Assembly (NCBI GenBank): GCA_007922195.1
Contig: ML682007.1
Span: 17,973,440-18,037,439, forward strand
Direction: 5' to 3'
DNA: 64,000 nt
From: Podocnemis expansa
Lineage: Eukaryota > Chordata > Testudines > Podocnemididae
Shown: in pieces, positions 1 through 13,100 of the stretch
Layout of the letters: each line of letters opens with the position of its first letter
How positions within the stretch are numbered: position 1 is the stretch's first letter
The notes under the pieces: generated by a model
What the model was told of the DNA's origin: nothing
What the model saw: only the letters and a program-made list of their open reading frames with translations
Databases searched by the model: none
Translations under genes and position numbers: made by a program

Positions 1-1000
1 TTTGAAAACTATATTAATACATGGCTTAGACAGTCACTCACTAAACCACAGGTGGGGTTGCCCTGGTTGAGTAGAGGAAGCTATGGTGAAGTGTGTATCT
101 GAACCCTGGATTTAATGAAGAACCTGCAAACTGTTTTAGATCTATTCAGCAGGAGCCATATTTGAACCCTTTATGAAACTCAGCTCTTTTGTAGAGAATG
201 AAGGAGCTGAGTACTATATTTTTCACCAAAGGGAAAGAACATGTTGAGTTCCACTACACTCTTACACGCTGGCAGTAAGTGCAAACATGACATTGTGATG
301 TTCCATTTACTTAATGATGGCAACAGTGAAAACAAGATAGGGTTGGCTATCATAATGTGGACTTTGGCAGAGTTGGTTGTTACTTTTCAGCTGGCCTGAA
401 GAGACAGAACCAGTTACCCCTCCACTTGAGAATACAAAAAGAGAAGACTGTTGATGCAGGATCCAGGTTTTTCACCACCTCATACTAGCAGGCACCAAAG
501 GTGTTCTTCCCAACCTAAGGCATGCAGTTTCCTAAACATACCTTGAAGAGGCAGCAGAGACCAGAGTCCACAAGGGCCATGTCATAGGTGTTTTGTGACT
601 TCTGTAAAACAACTTGATGGTCTCAGTCTAGGTTTTACAGAACTGTCCACATCACTCTGGGCACATATTCAGCTAGTTGCTGCTATTATGCCAAGGACTG
701 AATGGGGACAGAGATTAAGTTATTCTCCTTTTTACCAATGGTCCTGCCAAGAGATTGAGGCATGATAATGAAGCAACATGAGGGAGCTTGCTAAGTTGCT
801 TCCTGTGCTGTCCCAGCTATATGGGGAGAAAAAGGAGGGCTTGGAGCTTCCTGCAATGTCAGTACAACATTCTACCAGGGAAACCCAAGTCATTTGACCT
901 TAGTAAAATGACAGAAGCAATGCTGTGTCTGATGCATTGCAGGAGAAAAACAAAAAACAAAACCACCACACTTTTGGAAGCAGAAGAATTTGAGAACTTT
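1..1000. other. Flanking DNA downstream of CREBRF
   Basis: No coding exon, RNA gene or recognisable repeat is visible. The open frames here are short and lack codon structure. By synteny with mammals the next gene to the left would be BNIP1, but none of it is seen. The boundary with the CREBRF 3' UTR is placed by the last poly(A) signal at 1016-1021 and is approximate. Confidence 0.5.
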
Positions 1001-1015
1001 TTTCCTCCACAATTT

Positions 1016-1021
1016 TTTATT
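1016..1021 (-). terminator. CREBRF: Probable CREBRF poly(A) signal
   Basis: The canonical hexamer AATAAA is read on the minus strand (TTTATT on plus). It lies 6 kb after the stop codon, which fits the length of the human 3' UTR. Cleavage would fall near 990-1005. Other AATAAA-like hexamers occur in the AT-rich UTR, so this is the most likely distal site rather than a proven one. Confidence 0.45.
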
Positions 1022-1127
1022 TTACATTACAAAGGATGTTGCATACATTGATGAGTTTGTATCTGAATAGAAGTGCTAGGGCTCCAGAGTGACAGAGTAA
1101 ACAAATCAATATTTTAATTGTGCCTCG

Positions 1128-1163
1128 TAAAAAAAAAAAACAACAAAAAACAAAAAACAAAAA
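1128..1163. repeat. A-rich low-complexity tract
   Basis: A run of A's interrupted by single C's (A12, then CAAC and CAAAAAAC-type units) lies near the distal end of the CREBRF 3' UTR. It would read as U/G-rich in the mRNA. Confidence 0.8.
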
Positions 1164-2362
1164 CTGCACAACTATTAACCGACATTAAACATTGCAACAG
1201 ATCATGCTTTTAAACAAGGTAAAATTATTTTCTGACAGAGACACAAGACTTTCAGTAAGTTTTTCTGAGCTCCAGTTGGAAGTTGATGACAGAATATTCA
1301 GGACAGCATTACAAACATGGCCCCAACCATAAGCAGAGCAGCTGAGCCATGTTTTGTTAAAAATTATTAAAAATTTTTGCCTTTCAAAAACTGTTCACTA
1401 AGTCCACCATGTGCTGTCAGCCTTTAGAGTTCATTCTTAGCCACAATTACTGAGCTTTTTTTTTTTCCACAGATGAAATATTCTAAAAGGGACAGGGATA
1501 AGGTGTGTTCGAACAACAAAAATGCAGTTAGTGGAATATAGTGTTCTAAGAAAGGTTCAAAAGCAGCTACATTTATGCCACTCCCCCCCCTTTTTTTTTT
1601 GGTTCTTAATGTCAAGGACAGAAGGGGGAGGGGTGGGAAAAAGAAGAAGAGGAAGCCTTGGAGTAGAAGGTACATTTGGAATTATGAAATCAAGGTCAGG
1701 AGTGATTCCTACTCTCTACTTTATGTGCACAGTTTTGACTTAATGCAGATGTATGACTCTCCAACATTCCTAACCCAATCAATCTTCTAATGCTGATACA
1801 GTTCTACACTGTATAGTGCTTGCTTAAAATTAAGAGTTTAGGATTTTTATCCTGATTAAAAAGAAAACAATCTTAAATGGATCTGGCTTTAATTTTTGGT
1901 TCCATTGTTTGACAGAAAGAGACAGTAAATAAATGCATAAACAGCACATCTTTTGGGGAAATTTAGTAATTTCTAGGAGGCTGAGAAGTATAAGCTCAGC
2001 ACATAGTTTACTGTGCTAGATCCATTAAAAATCATGGTATATAGTAAAATGTAAGTCAAACTTCATTAGCAAGGTATTATTCAATTTTGGACACAGTGAA
2101 GAAAATACACTCCAGAGTACCACCTCTGCAATACTGGCATTTAATACCCCAGTTTACATTGGCAATATTTCAAAGAGTGGTGGTTTCTCAACATGGCAAT
2201 GCCCTTAATATGGTTACAACAAGAATCAGCCTCTTCAGCAGTAGCTATTTGAAATGCACTTTGCATGATCCTGGTGTAAACAAAATGAGTACAATTTTGT
2301 GAATAAGCCAAGGCTTCATCTAGTAGCATACTGAACTAGTGGTACCCAGTTGAAACCTTTAA

Positions 2363-2415
2363 CTTTAAAATAAAAAAAATAAAAAAATAAAAACAAAAAT
2401 AAAAACAAAAACAAA
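2363..2415. repeat. A-rich (AAAAT/AAAAC) low-complexity tract
   Basis: About 50 bp of A with T or C every five to eight bases, inside the CREBRF 3' UTR. The protein frames that cross it have no significance. Confidence 0.8.
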
Positions 2416-2939
2416 CCACCATGCTTAACCATTCTTGAAATTCAGGTTCCAAGGCCAAATTAAGATACTAACATTCATGTTACATAATTGGGCTATGCCT
2501 CAACAAAATTTCAGGAAGAACGGAAAACAAAATTTGAGGAACAAAATTATATTTGCTATTTCTGCTGAAGGCAACTCGTATGCAACCCTTTCAAATTAGC
2601 TAGGTGAAAATCTTATTTTTTTAAAAAAGTATCTGTATGTTTAAAAGATTTATGGAAAATAAAAGCACATCCATTCTTGACATTTTTGTAAATCAACTAA
2701 CAATTTTATTAAATGAAGGCAAACATCAGATAATGATATAGATTTTAAAAATGAAACCCAAACTGACAGCACAGTGTTTCAAAAATATGCCTGGTCCTTT
2801 TTAGATTAGTTAAAAGACCTGCCATGCGTTTTAGAAAGGAAGAATTTTGCTCCTTTACTGCTACATTTTTTTTTTAAACAAGAAAAAGAGCTAGTAAAAC
2901 TTCAAGCTGATAAATCAAACACAGCCTGGAAAATTCAGC

Positions 2940-3042
2940 CTGGACCTGATTTTCACATCAGTTCTACATCAATCTACACCACTGATGTCAATGGTGTTAC
3001 TCTTGATTTACACTGGTGTGAGAGCAGAATCAAGCCCATTCA
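2940..3042 (+). repeat. Old dispersed repeat (TTTACACTGGTGTGA family)
   Basis: The segment has the phrase TCAATGGTGTTACTC followed by GATTTACACTGGTGTGAG and ending with ATCAAGCCCAT. A diverged second copy lies at 31195-31265. The wording is typical of an old interspersed repeat found widely in reptile and bird genomes; I cannot assign its class. Confidence 0.4.
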
Positions 3043-5682
3043 TTAACTGAAGACTTAATAATCACCCCCAAAAATAAATCAGAAAATTTGTTTGATAAAC
3101 TCATGAAAGTCAGAGAAAGCATTAGCTGAAGGGACATCAGGGAAATTGTTTTATTTGATTGGTTTAGCCCTAGCACCCCCAATCTCCCAAGGCCATTCAA
3201 ACTGGTCTTCCATACAAATACAAAGTGTCTATTATTAACAGGATTTCAAATCAGATCCATTTGAAGTTCCTTCATGATGCTTTTGTCATAGTTCTGATTT
3301 TGCTTTCAGAAGGGTCAAAGGATTTAACAGGTTCAGGGGAATGAAAAATAAAACATTTAGTTCTAAATGTACAAGTAAGGCACAATATAAAGCCACATCA
3401 TAATCTGGCATGAAGGAAATAGGAATAGACAAGAATCATACATGGTACGGTAGAACAAACAGTCCATTATATTGATTCAAAGAAGTGTGGCACCCAAATT
3501 CAGGCTGACAAAATCTTAACAATAGCAGTTTGACAGCATGCTTTAATATGGAGACAAATTCTAGAGAATCCAGTGTATCAGAAAAAAAGGAAGAGCTTTT
3601 AGTTTGTATTAAATCAAAATGTATAACTGGTATTGGATGACAGAATTAAAGTGAATATTCACAATGCCTACACTCAGAAAGATTCAAGGACTTCATTGAG
3701 ATCCACATACCATGTATGAATGCTGAAAGCCTTTAGAGAGCTCTTCTCCAAAGATCATCCAAAAATGCATGCCACAATTTCCAAAAAACAGAACATGTAC
3801 ATTTGTTTTTTACCTTTATAAGATTTGTTTGTGATAATACACTAAACGTATATATTTTAATGACACTAGAGGAAGCAGATTGTTACTGGCATTAAAGTAC
3901 AACCATTTCTAGACGGTTTAAATGCCACAGAGTCCCCTGGTTAAAATGTAAAGCTGCACAGCTTGCCTATGTCATCTTTATGATAAAGTTAAAACAGCAA
4001 AGGTCTTAACTTTACTCTACATTTTACTGCCAGGTTTTATTTAGATCAAGTATCGCTGCAGCATTCTGACCAGCCCAGAGTTAGCAGCAAATGGCAGGAA
4101 TCATATAAAAACGCATTTTTTCTTCTTTTTAAACAAAGTGCTTTTCTAAGATATACATTACTTATATAAATAGGTACAAAATAAAGTGTCAACATTAAAA
4201 AGCTCAACTATTTAAAAGCTTTTAACTATTTAACTTAAAATAATACGTAGAAAACACTGAAATGCAAGGGTATGGAATCCACTAAAGAGATTCAAAGTCT
4301 TTTTTTTTTTTGAAATGTTAGACCAAAATCATATTCTGGTTTTCATACAAAATAAAAAGCTGTAAAGCAATGTTAGCTCAGTATTCCTGAGCAACTAAAA
4401 AAGGACTTTTTTTTTTTTTAACTTTATTGTCAGTTTAATTTATCAGGTATGTCTACCTGATTGCAAAACTGCTGTCATTATATTTTGAAATACTGTCTCG
4501 CCTATGCAGTTCTAATATAGCTTTCTCACCTTTCTAGCATGAGGCGTATTTCAATATCAGAAAGGACTAACATTATTTAAAATCTCAGGATAGCCATGAC
4601 TATGTTTAAGTGACACTGACAGTCTTTGTCAAGGCCATATGCATTTCTGGTGTAACTCGTGGTATTGGTAGAATTACATCAAGGATGCACCTGACCCATT
4701 ATTTTCTGTTCTGCAACTAGAAACCTATGCTTCTCTTCCCACCACATGAAAATAAAAGTCAGCATACACACAAAAAATCCCTATTCATTAAAAACAACCA
4801 AACAAACAAAACCAACGCCATACAGTCCCGTGCTCAAGTTTTACAAATCCTTTAAGTGGATTTTCTAAGTTTTGACTAGCTAGAACTGGGTATTTTTTCA
4901 CAAGTCTTGAAGGAAACACTTCGTGATACAGCTTTGTAGTGGTGTTTTGGCTTCTTCCACCCTTGTACAGTTTTCAAAACATCAAGATTTAGAATAAGTT
5001 GTGGATACACTACAAGCATGTTGCAGGATTGCCATTTATCTTCCCATCTTTACTATGCTACTTTTGATAAGACCTTCTTACACTAAAAGCTTAGGTATAA
5101 AAATAATTCTACTTACACATAACGTGAATCACAGTACAAACAAATTTAGACAAATTGCATGAAGGAGAGAGATTCCCAAAAGGGAGCGGGAAGAAAACCT
5201 TCATGGATTTTTTTGCATTTTTCCAGCAGCTACATTTTAATGTATTTGGTATTTTTATTCTCAGTAGACAGTGTTTTGTCATAATCTTTAAATAAAAAAG
5301 AAAAGGGGTCCATGAAACCAGAGAATGATCTTGCCTTGACATAAAGGACTTTCTCGTCAAGAGATAAAGCTTTTCATTTGTACTCTAAACACTGACTAAC
5401 AAAGCCGACTCTTATGAGCAGCAGAGCAAATAAGAACCATGTGTGTTAATATTTTCCAATCATAGAAACTACTGGATTAAGAATAAATCACATATAAGTT
5501 TGAAGCTAGTTTTGAAATACCTGTACAAAAATATTTTTAAAAAAAACCTATAAATTTTTTTTTGTTTTGTTTTGTTTTAAGCCTGTGCTGATCCTTTGAA
5601 ACATCACATGCATAATAATACATCAACTGGAAAAGTGGCAACTAAGGAATTAGATTATTGGTAGCTCTTTTTCCTCTTTACA

Positions 5683-5690
5683 TATATACA
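5683..5690 (-). promoter_or_regulatory. CREBRF: Pumilio response element in CREBRF 3' UTR
   Basis: Read on the mRNA strand this is UGUAUAUA, an exact match to the Pumilio consensus UGUANAUA. A second exact match is at 6298-6305. Function is inferred only from the motif. Confidence 0.3.
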
Positions 5691-6007
5691 TATTACAATA
5701 AAAATAATTTTATTTTGGTTGTTTGGTGGAAGTATACTACAACAAGCTAAATAATTATTTTTAAATTCTCAAAGTTGAAAACTATTTTTCCAATATCTTA
5801 CTAAAATCCAAATATATTAAAATTTCCTACAGTAAATGCAGAGAAAAAAAGACTTAAAGACTCCGAGATGGTCATCAACTTATCTACTATGGAAGCGAAC
5901 TAGAAGAACAGCAAAATAATATTATGTATGAATGCTCCTTCTGTAGATAATTGGACCCAAACAAAAAAAAAATTCACAGTTCAGTAAGATCCCTAACCCT
6001 GACCTTT

Positions 6008-6081
6008 AATTTTTTTCTTTTTTTTGTTTTTTTGTTTTGTTTTTTGTTGTTTTTTTTTGTTTTTGTTTTTGTTTTTTTTTT
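6008..6081. repeat. T-rich low-complexity tract
   Basis: About 75 bp of T broken by single G or C bases. It would be A-rich in the CREBRF mRNA. It generates the phenylalanine/valine-rich frame at 5951-6328, which is not a gene. Confidence 0.8.
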
Positions 6082-6297
6082 ACATTCAGTACAGTATCAT
6101 GTAAGCTGTGCAAAACTTTACTTAGACTGGCAGTTTGCCATATCAGTTGCATTTGTCTTTGGTACAAAAATAAACAATCGCATTAATGTGCAAGTATTTG
6201 TTTTCTTCCGGCCAAGTACCGAAATTGAATTTTCTAGAGCCATCTTTTATACAATACATAGACTCTGTGGCATATATCTACATTTTCAACATATTCT

Positions 6298-6305
6298 TAT
6301 ATACA
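6298..6305 (-). promoter_or_regulatory. CREBRF: Pumilio response element in CREBRF 3' UTR
   Basis: A second exact UGUAUAUA on the mRNA strand, about 610 nt closer to the stop codon than the one at 5683-5690. Confidence 0.3.
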
Positions 6306-7045
6306 TTCAAAAATTTGTAAGAGCTTGAACAAAATACATTAAACCCCATAATCTTACCATCTATACATCTTGTTTTTCCTCAGGGTTTTCATCGTACAAA
6401 AACTTTACCAGCTTATATTTATAGCTCTCCCCCAAAATACAAGGCACGAAGAATATACTTTTCCCCACCTCCTACTTTCACAGACATTTAAATACCATAT
6501 TAAGCTCAGAAAATTAAAGTCTTATATGGCACACTAGCTCTAGTGCCATGTGTGCTATGTACAATTTAATGGTTGCAAAGAAAGCTTACTGGTTTTATTT
6601 TTGAAAAGAACAAACAAAAAAGCACTAATTCTAAAAAAACCCTAAACTTTGACAGTTTACAAAAAATGCTTCCTCTTCATTTTTATTTTACTCAAGAGCA
6701 TAAACCTGCCACAATATTTGGCGTTTTGCTAACATTTTCACTAGCACAAAATGTGTTTTTGCCTCTAAAGCAAATTATATGATCTGGTCCTAGGTTTAAA
6801 AAACACTTAATCTTTGTATTTGTGCCTGAAGCAGCTTTAATACTATATGGTTTATGCTCCAAAAATGCTAATTAAGCATTTTATATCATGTGTTTATTTA
6901 TCCTATATGTTGTTATTAAAAACTATGGAACTTAATTTTAAGTGTCTACATAATGCTAAACTGACATGCAGACCAGAATGAAATTTACAGTGGAGTACTT
7001 AACACAGGTAGAGCTCTGACCAATGATAATAGGTAAAATGATGTC

Positions 7046-7161
7046 TTAAACTTTTGACGTTGGTATTCGCAGCCCTACAAGGCCACCAGTTGGGTCTCCT
7101 TCTGCAGTTTTCTCTAAAACTTGGTTCACAAATTCTGATGTTTGACCAGCTACAGGTAGTC
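7046..7161 (-). CDS. CREBRF: CREBRF coding exon 8 (last)
   Basis: Encodes residues 595-632, beginning [17 protein letters not shown] and ending RIPTSKV before TAA at 7046-7048. The acceptor lies next to 7161 after a CTTTCCTTTCCAG tract. The glycine codon at residue 595 is split across the junction with exon 7393-7515. The C-terminal tail is highly conserved with mammals. Confidence 0.97.
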
Positions 7162-10100
7162 CTGGAAAGGAAAGTCAGGGATGTACTTTAGGATCACTTT
7201 TACTGCCACATATGTGCATATTTTAATATAAAACCTCTCAGAATTCCTGCTTTTGGCCAGTAACCAAGCAGAAGGACTAAAAATCTATGATAATTTGGCA
7301 AGCGCTTCTGTAAAAACCTTTGGCTGAAAGGACTGTTAACGTGTATTACATATCAGTTCTGAAGTATGTGGCTGATTAAGTTTATTCCTTACCGAGAGTA
7401 TCTTTAATAAGTACATCAAGCTTCTGTTCCATGTTGTTTCCTCTGTCATCTTTAGGACTCTGAACTCGATTAACAATTTCTTGTTTGATAGAGTTGATCA
7501 CAAACAACAAATTATCTGCAGAAAAAGACAACACTGGATAACATTGTAATCTCTCTTGGACAGGAACTTAATTCCCTTGTTGTTAAGTTCAGTACGTACA
7601 CACAACGGGCCATAAAACAGCGCTACTGCAATACAAATAATTAATCACAAACAAACCAAGTCACTTTTGTGCACTACCTACAAGTTAAATACCACCACCC
7701 TTTACTATATAAAAAAGTGCAGGCCATGACTCAGGTGATGCAAAAATACAGAACATGCAACTGCTTGTGTTAAGACAAACGAAAAACTGTGATAAGTGAA
7801 AAACGTTAATTACCATATTCTGTATTGAGACCCCATAGCTTCACTTTGTTGGCTTCATACTGTGCTTTCTTCTTTAGTCTGCAAGCCCTGTAGTGGAGAG
7901 AGTCAACATGCCTCTGATAACTATAGAGTATTTAACATCACTAACTTCCATCCATGCTCCCAGAGCTTGTAGCTTATTTTCTGCTCCCATATCCTCACTA
8001 TATTTGGTGTCACTTGTACATGCAAAGAAATGGTAAATGGCAACAGTGCTTCTAGAATCACAGACTCCTGTTTGTTGACTTAGATTTTTGGCTCAGGTCC
8101 AAAAAGCAATCCTCTTACCAGCTAGGCCTGCTTCCAATGAGAAGAAAGTAGAATTTGTCTGTTTCTATGTGAAACAGATGCATGGGTTGACTTTGAAATT
8201 TTTTCTTCTTTTGTTAAAGCAGTACTGACCTTACAGTGCTTGTCAAGGATAAAGCAGCCTCTCTCAAAACAAGAGATTCAGAGAAGTCTCACTTGTACAG
8301 CACATGTAGAATAATCCTAATAGGATTAATTCACACAGGTAAATACAGTCAAAAGTTTACCTGGAAGCTAGTTTGTTCTTTTCTTTTCTTGACCTCGGTC
8401 TGGCAGTTAAGGGAAGTTCACTGACTGGCGTCAGGTCGCTAATCACCTTATTCAGTTTCCTTAGTTCATTGCCAATCTGGAGAAGTTTTTTGGGGTTCGG
8501 AGTCAGGTCTTCCACATCTGTCCTCCGTGACTTCTTTACTGCATACTTTCCTATTTGAATACACAGAGGAATGACAGAGTTAGAATGCAGAGGCATACAT
8601 CTGAAAAATACTCTTACACTGCATCTAAAGTCTAAGTTGTGCTTATCTTTTCATCACTGCAGACATGGGAGCAACCTGTCAGGTCCCTGTGTGACCTTTT
8701 GCAATGTAAGCAGGACCACTGCATAATTTCGCACTCTTGACAACCCATCCAGAACCAGAAGAGTGCACACTATCAATCAGGACTGACATTCCCTAGCAGT
8801 GTTGGGTGGGATGCAGGATGCTCCCTGAACTGTGGATGCTGTAAGTCAATCTTAAGGCAAACAGAAAAGTTCCAAACATGTTTCCAGTGTGGCTCATTCC
8901 ATTAATCTCACTTACATGATCCCAAAATTCACTCACAGAAATAAAACATTCTATTACTCTGTTGTCTTCCTTTTTTCAGGAAGTGAGAGTAAAGGCTTGG
9001 TATTACAATAAAAGTCTACTTGATCTAACCAAACCAATTTAGACATGAGTCAACTCCTTATGGATATCTTAGAGGAAGTTTCTTCACAGATACTGAGGTT
9101 TATAATTGTATGCAATTCATATATCTCCTGTATTTCTCTTAGGTGGGCTTTACTAATGATAAGTGTATGAAATTCAGGGTCTTTATTTCTTAGAACTATC
9201 TGTTCCTGATGCACATTTCCTTTTTAAGTTTACTCAAAAAGCAAAGATACTGTTTTCATGCAAGAAACTTTAATGATAAAAAAAAGTGGCAAACACTTTC
9301 CCTAGAGACATTTCTCAACTGAACTAATAACTAAAATGACTTGACATGAGTCATCAGGTGGCCTTTAACACACACTAAGTTGTTCTACAACTTTTGGATG
9401 CTAATAAAGTGGGTCGCAACCTTTTCAGGCTACTGTACCCTCTTCTGGAGTCTGACCTGTCATGTGCATCCTCACATTTCACCACACTTAAAACTACCTG
9501 CTTACAAAATCACGCATAAAAATACAATGTCACAGCACCCGTTACTGAAAAAATGCTTACTTTTTCATTTTACCACATAATCATAAAATAAATCAACTGG
9601 AGTATAAATATTGTATTTACATTTCAGTGTACAGCATTTAGAGCAGTATAAACAAGCCATTGTCTGTATGAAATTTTAATTTGTACTGACTTTGCTCGTG
9701 GTTTTATGCAGCCTGTTGTAAAACTAGGCAAATATCTGTGAACTGACATACTGCATGGATGACCTTTGTATACTCCCAGTGGTACATGTACCCCTGGTTG
9801 AGAACCATTGCACTACCGAATCCAAATAGCCAAGTTACAGCTACACTATTTCAGTGATTCTGCCTCAAATAGTAAAACAAGAGCCCCCTTAGGTTAACTC
9901 AGAGCGAGCATAGGTATTGGAAGCTAACCATGTAAAAAATGCTAATTGTTTACTGCAAAACTACTCTTACCACGATGGAGTCCATTCTTCTGATACATGT
10001 TGCTTGGTAATGTATCTCGACTCCACTCTGATGGTCTCAGCATTCTCTCTTGTTGTGATGGTGTCAGTTGCTCACTATACTCCCAAAAGTATCTTCGTTT

Positions 10101-13100
10101 GCCTCTCTTCCGGCAAGATACTGCAGTCATTTCTTTTAAGTCTTCCACTGAATCATTTTCATATCCTAGAGGAAAAAATTGCACTGGTCAGCTTATAAAA
10201 TCAAGGTTGGAAATACTCTAATGTGTCTTCAGTTACCAAACCAAACAGTCATGAAACAACAAATGAGAAGGTTTAGTTAAAGACTTGTTCCACGCTCTCT
10301 CATGAATTTTGCTTTCCATCATCATTTGCCCTAAATCCAACAATACATGTTCTGCCATTGATGCAGCTGCACCTGTGACAGGGCAATGGAAGCTGAATTG
10401 GGAAAAGTCCACACTGCATCCGAAGTCTGTCTCTGTCTGCTCTTATACTATGTATGATGTGGGAGACAACTATCCACGCTACTCAGCATTGGTGAGGCCT
10501 CAACTGGAGTACTGTGTCCAGTTCTGGGCACCAATGTTCCCTGTAAGCTGTGCAGGTGCATGGCTGTGCAGCCCATGGAAGCTGCCCTGCGCGGGCCAGC
10601 AGCCAGAGTCCCAGCTCAGAGCTCCTCTGGAGCAGGGAGTTATTAAAACTCCTGCTGAGAAGCTCTAATGGAGCATACCCAGAATGTTTGAGCATGGGGA
10701 TGGGGGGTTACCAGGGGAGCAGGCCCGCATGGGGGGAGGGCCACCGCCCACAGCAAGCAATGTGAGTTGCTCAGCTGCCTGAGACTCTTAGAGGGAACAT
10801 TGCATGGGCACAACACTTTGGCAAAGATGTGGACAACTGGAGAGGGCCCAGTGGAAAGCAACAAAAATGACAGAAGATTGATAATCTTCAAATGATGGGA
10901 TCTGTTAATAATCTTCAAATATGTCAAGGGCTGCTACAAGGAGGACTGTGATCAGTTGTTCCCCGTGTCCACGGGAGGGTAGTAATGGGCTTAATCTACA
11001 GCAAGGGAAATGTAGGTTGTTATTAGGAAAAACCTTCTAACTATAAGCGTAGTTAAGGTCTGGAATAGGCTTCTGAGGGAAGTTGTAGATTCCCCATCAC
11101 CAGATGTTTTTAAAGGACACACTGGACAAACACTTGCCAAGGATGGTCTAGGTTTGCTTGGTCCTACCTCAGCACAGAAGGCTGGTCTTGATAACTTCTC
11201 AAAGTCCCTTCCACCCCTACATTTTTGTGAGTCTAACTAATTCCACAAAGACAGATAAAGAGCTAACAGAATTGGGCTCATGGCCCTAGTTGTGTATATT
11301 GGCAAACTCATAACAAAAAGTAACACACTCAGAAATCTATCTTGAGAGTGTACGGGAGAATGCTGTGGACTCTCTGGACCTGTGAGCAACAGACAGCCTG
11401 TGAGACATTGTAAATTATTTGATTCTGCCCAAACAGAATATTTGCACCTTCCTCATGTCCAGGGTAGGCAAAGCGGCATCCTCCCTACTCTGATGTAGCC
11501 TGGGGGTGGGGGTGGGGACAAACCAAAAACACGGAGCTAGAGAACTTGGTTCATGTGAAACTCAGCCAACACCCAAGGAAGAAATTTAGGATTAAAATAT
11601 AAATGAAATTTTGTCCCTGACAAACACTATAAAGGGATGATCTGCCATTGAAATCCCATTTCCCCAACTCTTCAAGTAGAGGTGAAGGCAAAGGAAAAGG
11701 GAGATTTCAAGGACAGGTAAAGAAGAGAACAAGTGGCCACCCATTTGGTGGAGGGGGAAGATGGCTCACAAGACATTTAAATACTAAATTTAAATCCCAT
11801 ATAAAAAGTGGGTTTTCTTATCTGAAGTTGCTATCTCAATCCCTTCCTGAAACCCTGTGTCACAGGATCAGCCAAACATTGCAAATCAGATGAGAAATGA
11901 AAGACTATCATAGCCCCCCAAATTAATTTTAACAGATAGGAAAGGACAGGAGGAAGAATGAATGAACAGGTGAAAGACGCTGCTGGACACAAGTGCTGGA
12001 ATCTCTTACAGTTCTGAAGGTAAGGATTTTGCAAACACCTTCCTACTGTTTAATAACACCTGCTGTACTTCTGCAAACCAGGAAGTCTCTACTCTCACAA
12101 GCCATCAAATAAGCAAGTTTTGAGACTAAGAATTTTCAGATTGGGATGAAGAATCTGATCAGCATCTTGAGAGAAGATGGGGAAGAGAGGGAAGCCTCAT
12201 CATCAGATAAACACAAGATACGTCAGATAAGGAAGGATACCAGACATGCTCGGGCCATGCTCCAACTGTTAATATAATCCTAGCTCTGTCTTGCATGCTC
12301 TCATTCACCACTGTCAATATCAAAGGCACAAGAGAAAATATATAAAGACTTCATCTATGGAATGAGGAAGCCATCTCCAAAGGGGAGAAAGAGGGCCCAA
12401 TCGCCCCTCTTCAGAAAATTGCTTGCACTTTCTGTTGGTGATGGTAGCAAAGAGGTAGGCTCCTGAAAGTTCCCTGGTCAGAAAAATGAAATTGAGGAGT
12501 TTGCAATTGCAACTCCATTTGTACTCTTGGGAGAAGTACTTTCTGAAATCATCAGCCATAGTCTTTTGTAAAAGGTAAGGGGAAGAAATGATGGTGTGAC
12601 TAGCTATATATTAATTCCATGATCTTATTGCTTTAGCATAAGAAAAGGGCATTTCAAGAAGTGTCATGGTTTTTATTTGTCCGTGATTAATGGAAAGAAG
12701 TGAATACAACAGGCCTCAATAAATGCGATGTGCACTTAAGCACTAGCCCCAAAACTGGGGCACTTAGGTGTGTGACACATTAGAAGGCCCCTCATTCTGA
12801 AAAATGCCACTATCACCTCTTTCAAAGAGCCCCACCCCTCTCACTCCAAAAAACCACCACTGCTGTAGACACTGACAGAGACAGTGGTCTAGGTGCAGGA
12901 GCCCTGCCACTGTGGACACTGACAGCAGCAGCAGTCTGGGCCAAAGAAGCTCCCTCACCACCAAAAAAAGAGCCACATGCTGCTCAAGGCACTGGTGGCT
13001 TTTTTCTGAGTGTCAGGGCAGAGAACTGCAGTGCAGCTAGGTGCCAGGATGCAAGTCCCGGGTACCACAGCCACAGTATTTTGTCAAGGCCTGGAATATA

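Larger units (their letters stand above)
1001..7045 (-). other. CREBRF: CREBRF 3' untranslated region (last exon)
   Basis: About 6 kb of AT-rich sequence follows the CREBRF stop codon on the minus strand. It contains no recognisable transposon copy, apart from one small old repeat around 2940-3042, whereas the introns are full of them. Human CREBRF also has a 3' UTR of 5-6 kb, so a single long terminal exon is expected. Homopolymer-rich patches sit at 1128-1163, 2363-2415 and 6008-6081. The 125-codon frame over 5951-6328 is an artefact of one of these. The cleavage site is inferred from the AATAAA at 1016-1021; shorter isoforms from internal AATAAA/ATTAAA motifs are possible. Confidence 0.7.

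Noticed and set aside
5951..6328. 125 aa plus-strand frame
   Set aside because: Half of it is poly-Phe/Val from the T-rich tract in the CREBRF 3' UTR; it lies antisense in a UTR.
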